Of a stretch of 64,000 bases of DNA, positions 59,166 through 64,000 are shown in pieces. A program made the position numbers and the translations under genes. This stretch comes from Geosiphon pyriformis (taxonomy: Eukaryota; Glomeromycota; Glomeromycetes; Archaeosporales; Geosiphonaceae): contig JAAOMT010000675.1 of the NCBI GenBank assembly GCA_016748015.1, positions 489,341 to 553,340 on the forward strand. The letters run 5' to 3'. Every line of letters starts with the position of its first letter. The stretch's first letter is position 1. The notes under the pieces were generated by a model. That model was not told the origin of the DNA. It made no database searches and was given only the letters and a program-made list of their open reading frames with translations.

Positions 59166-60032
59166 ATGGCAACGAAACCCACTGGATGTCCTATGCAGAC
59201 TAAAGAAACCCAGGCAAATGGACAAAGCAAACCTTTTGGCAACGCTTGTCCACACCACTCTGGTGATGTACTCTCGCTAGAGAATCAAATGCCAAAATTA
59301 TCTCAAGAGCCGATACCTGGGCAAAAAATTTCTCTACCAACCTTGAGAGTAGTTTCTTCTATTCCTAAAGCACGAAGTAAGGAGTTTTGGGAATACCCTT
59401 CCCCACAACAATTTTATCGTGCACTTGTAAGGAAAGGCTGGGAAACGCCAGAGGAGAGTATAGAAACCATGGTAGACATACACAATTTCTTGAATGAGCA
59501 AGCATGGATCGAGATTAACAAATGGGAGGGTATGCGAAAGTGGTAAGTATGGAAACTTTGGTTCGGCTTGATTTTTTATCAGTTAATTGAGACTTACAGT
59601 TAATAATTATAAAGTGTGTGTGGTGGACCAAAGCTCTTACGCTTTCGTGGTAGACCACAAGAACTCAGTCCGAAAGCTCGAATAATACAATGGACTAAGT
59701 GGATTCTTCCTTCCTTAGGGTATGCTGATTAGCTATTCTGATATTTATATATTCACCACTTCTATTATTGAAAGAGTTTATTTTTTTCTGCAAGCACTCC
59801 ACCACCATTCGATCGGCATGATTGGACGATTGATCGTTGTGGGAAAGAAGTACGATATGTAATAGATTATTACTCTGGACCAAATGAAGGCGACACACCA
59901 GTTTTTTATCTTGATGTAAGGCCAGCATTGGATTCTGTCGAGAGTTTAGTTGATCGTATAAAGCTGGCTACTAGAGAGACATTTGAACAGCTGAGGGCAA
60001 GAGCACAACCGGGCAAAACTGGAGATCGATAG
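59166..60032 (+). CDS. Holocytochrome-c synthase (cytochrome c heme lyase)
   Basis: Mitochondrial intermembrane-space enzyme that attaches heme to cytochrome c or c1. Exons 59166-59542, 59615-59719 and 59795-60032 (introns 72 and 75 nt) give 239 residues. Two Cys-Pro heme-binding motifs sit near the N-terminus (GCPM and ACPHH). Conserved blocks follow: [40 protein letters not shown], then across the first junction [20 protein letters not shown], and [20 protein letters not shown] with YVIDYYSGP in the last exon. Length matches the family. It cannot be told from sequence alone whether it serves cytochrome c, c1 or both. Start chosen as the first ATG, just upstream of the first Cys-Pro motif. 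Confidence 0.94.
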
Positions 60033-60551
60033 TTAAGATCAATGGATTTGATAGTTTAAGTTATTAATTATATTAATTATATTATTGAATGAGAGGTATT
60101 TTAATCAAAGAAGCAACGATCTATCATTTTTATTATAAATGATATCCCTTCTCTCTTAATATTAATCTCTGGTTAAAATCCTAACGATGTTAAATATTAC
60201 GACAAAATTTTTTTGGAAATAAGGTTGTCAATCGATTATGTGGCTAATACTCTGGCCCGGTTAAATAGAGTTTGTCCCCGCCGACCAATGAACTACCTTA
60301 GCTAAAATGTTATGAGACATCAAAACACTGAGGTTTAAAGTTTCGACGAGGCTATCGCTTTTCTTTTGCAGACCGCTATATCATATATCTTGTTAATCTT
60401 ATAACTCAATAGATCACAAGACAAATAGTAGCTGACGAAAGTGCCACATTTATCCCTTCTATTGATTCAAGAAATCTATTTCTATCTTCAAAACTGTACC
60501 TTTGTTTCTACCTCACAACCCACACTGATTTTGTTTTTTTGGGAGTTGCAT
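60033..60551. other. Intergenic region
   Basis: 3' flank of the heme lyase gene and promoter of the small membrane protein. No other signal recognised. Confidence 0.4.
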
Positions 60552-60935
60552 ATGCTGGATAACATTATCCCATCTGAGGTGCTTAACACGCTATTGAGTT
60601 ACTTCAACCAGTACTTTTCCGCTCTAAACACCACTCAAATATCGCTTACCCTTCGGGAAAACCTGAACTTTGTCGCAACGAAGTCCGACGTTATTGTGCT
60701 CTTAATTATTTTCTTCTTAGCCTATATCCTATGGTCTATTAGTAGAGCTTTGTTCAGTTGGGTTTGGGGGATGTTCAAATTTGCCTTCTGGGTGACTCTT
60801 TTAATTGGTCTATACTGGTTATGGGTCAGTATCGATGTGGAACGTGGAAACGAGGAACTGAGACTCACTACTAAAAAGGTGGTGAGTGGGGTGAAAGGGG
60901 TCGTGCGCGAGGCTGTGATCCATAATGAGCTTTGA
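60552..60935 (+). CDS. Small membrane protein, Apq12-like
   Basis: 127 residues from the ATG at 60552; an upstream in-frame ATG at 60441 would give 164, with a poorly conserved-looking start. Two adjacent hydrophobic spans, at about residues 49-67 and 72-92, are joined by an aromatic-rich loop (RALFSWVWGMFKF), and a charged amphipathic tail follows (VERGNEELRLTTKKVVSGVK). This layout resembles Apq12, a nuclear envelope and ER membrane protein involved in nuclear pore assembly and lipid homeostasis. The match is by general pattern only, so the name is tentative. Confidence 0.6.
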   Translation: MLDNIIPSEVLNTLLSYFNQYFSALNTTQISLTLRENLNFVATKSDVIVLLIIFFLAYILWSISRALFSWVWGMFKFAFWVTLLIGLYWLWVSIDVERGNEELRLTTKKVVSGVKGVVREAVIHNEL

Positions 60936-61318
60936 GTCGGGATCTTGAACTTTGCAAACGAGCATATAATTATAGACAGGTTTGTCCTGACATTAAACTT
61001 GGACTGGCAAAGTGATCATATTTGTCTTGGCCATTCAGACTAGATTATTAGACGACACCCTTGTAAATTATTCCACGATCGATGTTTGTCGCAAAATCCG
61101 GTCCAACCGCCATTTTTAGTTAACATATCAAAACAATAACTCTGAGAAAAGAAATTTCATTAAAAATAAATAATACAAAATGTCTTCATTATCATATATT
61201 TACATTTTGTTGAATAGTTTGTACAAACTCAAAAGAAAACGAACGAGATTTCCGAACATATTTAGAACAGTCTCCAATAGAATTTAATCACGTATAACAA
61301 ATTGTTTAATTGTCTCAA
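60936..61318. other. Convergent 3' intergenic region
   Basis: Between the small membrane protein gene and the mutase gene. Nothing recognised. Confidence 0.5.
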
Positions 61319-63869
61319 CTAGACATCAGCTGGATTTTCTTCTTTATTAATATCTTGAATTTTAAGAATTATTTCTTTGGCGGCTTGAGGAATTTTTGTA
61401 CCAGGTCCAAAAATAGCACTCACTCCAGCGTCTTTGAGGAACTGATAATCTTGGTGTGGAATAACACCACCGACGACTATAACTTTATCTTTAGAACCCA
61501 AGCGATGAAGTTCACTGATAAGGGCTGGGACGAGCGTTTTATGCGCTGCGGCTTGGGACGAAACACCAATAACATGAACGTCATTGTCAATTGCTTGGCG
61601 TGCGACCTCCTCAGGGGTACTGAAGAGGGGAGATAAATCAACGTCAAATCCAAAGTCACTAAATGCTGAGGCGATAACTTTCGCCCCACGATCATGTCCA
61701 TCCTGACCGCATTTGGCCACCAAAATTCTGGGACTAACCCCGAGTTTTGTTCGAGTTTCCTATTATTCAGTAATGTAACAGTCAGATGCCTTTGCTATTG
61801 CTGAATATAGAATTTTCTACTTCTACCTCAACGAGTTTTAGCGTCTCGTTCACTTCACCCTCAGTTCCATACGCCGACTTATATGCTCCGCTGGCCACCC
61901 TGCTTGATGGCTCGTGACGCCCCCAAATCTTCTCGAGGGCATAGGAGATCTCGCCAACAGTGCAGCGCGTTTCAGCAGCCTATTTTACCAGGACCAAAAG
62001 TTAAATTTTATTTTGAATTGCACATTCATGGGAATGAACTGACCTTGATCGATAATTCTAGCAAGTTTTCCTTTCCCGTTTTGGCTGATTCTGTTAATTT
62101 ATTCAGAATCGCTTCAACCTAAAACAAGGGAATTTAATTATCTTTTCGGCTTCCATTTATTTTTAAATTCTACTTACCAACCTTTTGTGTATCTCTGTTT
62201 GCTTTCGTTTTATTTACTCGAGCGATTTGTTCTTCTCGTACCTTTGCGTTATCAATAGTTAGTACTTCAACTGCGGCTTCTTTCTCAAGACGGTATTTAT
62301 TCACGCCCACAATTGTTTCTGGGATAATGTAAAAATATATGAACTATTCTTTCATTAATGTTTCAAGAAGCAGAGGCTTTATTTGAAGCAAATGACAAAC
62401 CTTGACCAGAATCAATTCTAGCCTGTCTTCGCGCTGCACTCTCTTCTATTCTTAATTTGGGCATCCCACTAGCCACTGCTTTAGCCATTCCACCCATTTC
62501 TTCGACTTCTTCAATGATGGTATATGCCTTATCATATAGTTCATTCGTCAAGTTTTCCATCATATAACTTCCCCCCCAAGGGTCAGCCACCTTTGGAATG
62601 AAGGCTTCTTCTTGTAATATGAGTTGTGTATTACGGGCTATTCTTGCAGATGTTTCAGTCGGTAGTCCAATAGCTTCATCAAACGAATTAGTGTGGAGCG
62701 ATTGCGTACCCCCGAGCGTAGCAGCCAGAGCTTCTATAGTAGTCCTGACGATGTTATTGTATGGATCCTATTTAATCATAAAATATCATTTAAAATTTTC
62801 AGCTGAATATAATCAGGAAAAATATATAGTAACAAAGTATACCTGTTCAGTTAATGACCAACCAGAGGTTTGGCAGTGGGTACGCAGCATGGTTGATTTT
62901 GGATTTTTGGGTTGGAATTTTTCCTGAATCATATGAGCCCAAAGACGACGGCCGGCGCGTAACTTGGCTATTTCCTAAGATAGAGAACAAGTAAATGGAT
63001 GATAATTTTAAAAAAAAAAACATAACTGAATTTTACCATATAAAAATTCATTCCGATACCCCAAAAGAAAGACAATCGAGGTACAAAGGCATCTACTGTC
63101 ATTCCCGCTTTTAGACCTATATATCCATACCAAAATTCGGATTATCAATAGTTTTAAATAATTTAGTTAGAATAAATGAAAATTTTGAATGTAGACTTCA
63201 CCTGTCCTTACGTATTCGATTCCATCAGCAATAGTAAAAGCTAATTCAAGCACATTATCGGCGCCTGCTTCTTGCATATGATATCCCGAGATCGATATCG
63301 AATTGTATTTGGGCATATGCTAAAAAAATGGTCTAATCAATAAAATATTAAGACATAAAACAAGTGAAGAAAACTTACCCATGAGATATATGAGAAAATA
63401 TCCCCAACTATCCTCATTGACGGTTCAGGAGGATAGATGAACGTGTTGCGGACCATAAATTCTTTTAAAATATCATTTTGGATGGTTCCAGAGAGTTCTT
63501 CCAGTTTAGCACCTTGTTCTAGTCCTGCGACTATATACATGGCTAATATTGGTAATACTGCGCCATTCATAGTCATTGAAACTGATATCTTGTTGAGTGG
63601 AATTCCGTTAAAAAGAATCTGAAATTCATTATACATTAGCAAGTCACAGAGATTTTAATGAGAAGATGAAAGAAACTATCAACCTTCATATCTTCGACAG
63701 AATCAATAGCTACGCCAGCCATGCCCACATCACCAAAGACTCGCGGGTGATCAGAATCGTAGCCACGATGAGTCGCCAAATCGAAGGCGACGGACAAGCC
63801 TTGTTGACCTGCTGCTAGATTTTTCCTATAAAAACTATTGGACTCTTCAACGGTACTGAAGCCAGCATA
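61319..63869 (-). CDS. Methylmalonyl-CoA mutase, B12-dependent, 5' end outside window
   Basis: Adenosylcobalamin enzyme converting methylmalonyl-CoA to succinyl-CoA in propionate breakdown, normally mitochondrial. Minus-strand exons cover most of the protein. The first visible one starts at 63869 ([11 protein letters not shown], then [20 protein letters not shown]). Further blocks are [124 protein letters not shown] and [18 protein letters not shown]. The C-terminal cobalamin-binding domain has the base-off signature Asp-x-His-x-x-Gly (QDGHDRG) in the last exon, ending at 61319. The sequence upstream of 63869 to the window edge reads as intron. Introns are short and GT-AG where checked. Confidence 0.95.
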
Positions 63870-64000
63870 CTATGAAATAGGGAAGTGGAAAAAATTTGGT
63901 AGCAATTCATAACAGCCAATTTAATTCAGACTTAAGGTATATATTATAAGATCAGTTCTATATATTTGATCAACCAATCGGATTTTTAATTTCTCGAAAT

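Noticed and set aside
61310-62927. Plus-strand open frames opposite the mutase exons (61310-61636 and 62598-62927)
   Set aside because: Antisense shadows of the mutase coding exons, which carry the family motifs on the other strand.

Overview
The window looks like nuclear DNA of an early-diverging, transposon-rich, AT-rich fungus. An arbuscular mycorrhizal fungus (Glomeromycotina) fits best, but that is inference. Support comes from short GT-AG introns (about 55-90 nt) in almost every host gene, fungal-type genes (Ras with a C-terminal CAAX box, Cox9-type cytochrome oxidase subunit, holocytochrome-c synthase), a B12-dependent methylmalonyl-CoA mutase, a decayed Fanzor/TnpB-like gene, and about 36 kb of nested retroelements.

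Left arm (1-12.2 kb): AT-rich DNA with (TAA)n tracts, then malate dehydrogenase (+), a ruined Fanzor-like gene (-), a MoCF/FLAD1-type gene (+), a GH20 beta-N-acetylhexosaminidase (+) and a five-exon Ras1-type GTPase (-).

Middle (12.2-48.8 kb): a retroelement nest. Element A (12219-22425, +) is a Ty3/gypsy element with about 952-bp LTRs. Element D (22426-24795, -) is a 5' LTR plus truncated gag. A LINE endonuclease scrap follows. Element B (about 25095-45871, +) is an old relative of A, split by element C (30236-40474, -), which has both LTRs and a 4-bp ACAT target duplication, and by two minus-oriented LTRs (41719-42602 in RNase H, 43262-44078 in integrase). Element E (45872-46994, -) is another 5' LTR plus gag scrap. 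The nest ends in a LINE RNase H/3' end with a poly(A) tail (46995-48787). A, B and C share the order Gag, protease, Cys-rich module, dUTPase, reverse transcriptase, RNase H, integrase, 3' ORF. All are broken by C-to-T/G-to-A changes.

Right arm (48.8-64 kb): very AT-rich DNA, then an unrecognised multi-exon gene (+), a DENN-family LCHN/Anr2-like gene (-), gamma-SNAP (-), Cox9/COX7A (+), an SLC25 mitochondrial carrier (-), holocytochrome-c synthase (+), a small Apq12-like membrane protein (+) and methylmalonyl-CoA mutase (-), whose 5' end lies outside the window.

The host genes are mostly housekeeping: organelle metabolism (malate dehydrogenase, mutase, carrier, cytochrome assembly, cytochrome oxidase), vesicle traffic (gamma-SNAP, DENN protein), Ras signalling and cell-wall sugar turnover. 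I see no operon-like functional cluster. The most unusual content is the dUTPase-bearing gypsy family with its Cys-rich module and conserved 3' ORF. Exon limits were read by eye from splice signals and family continuity.
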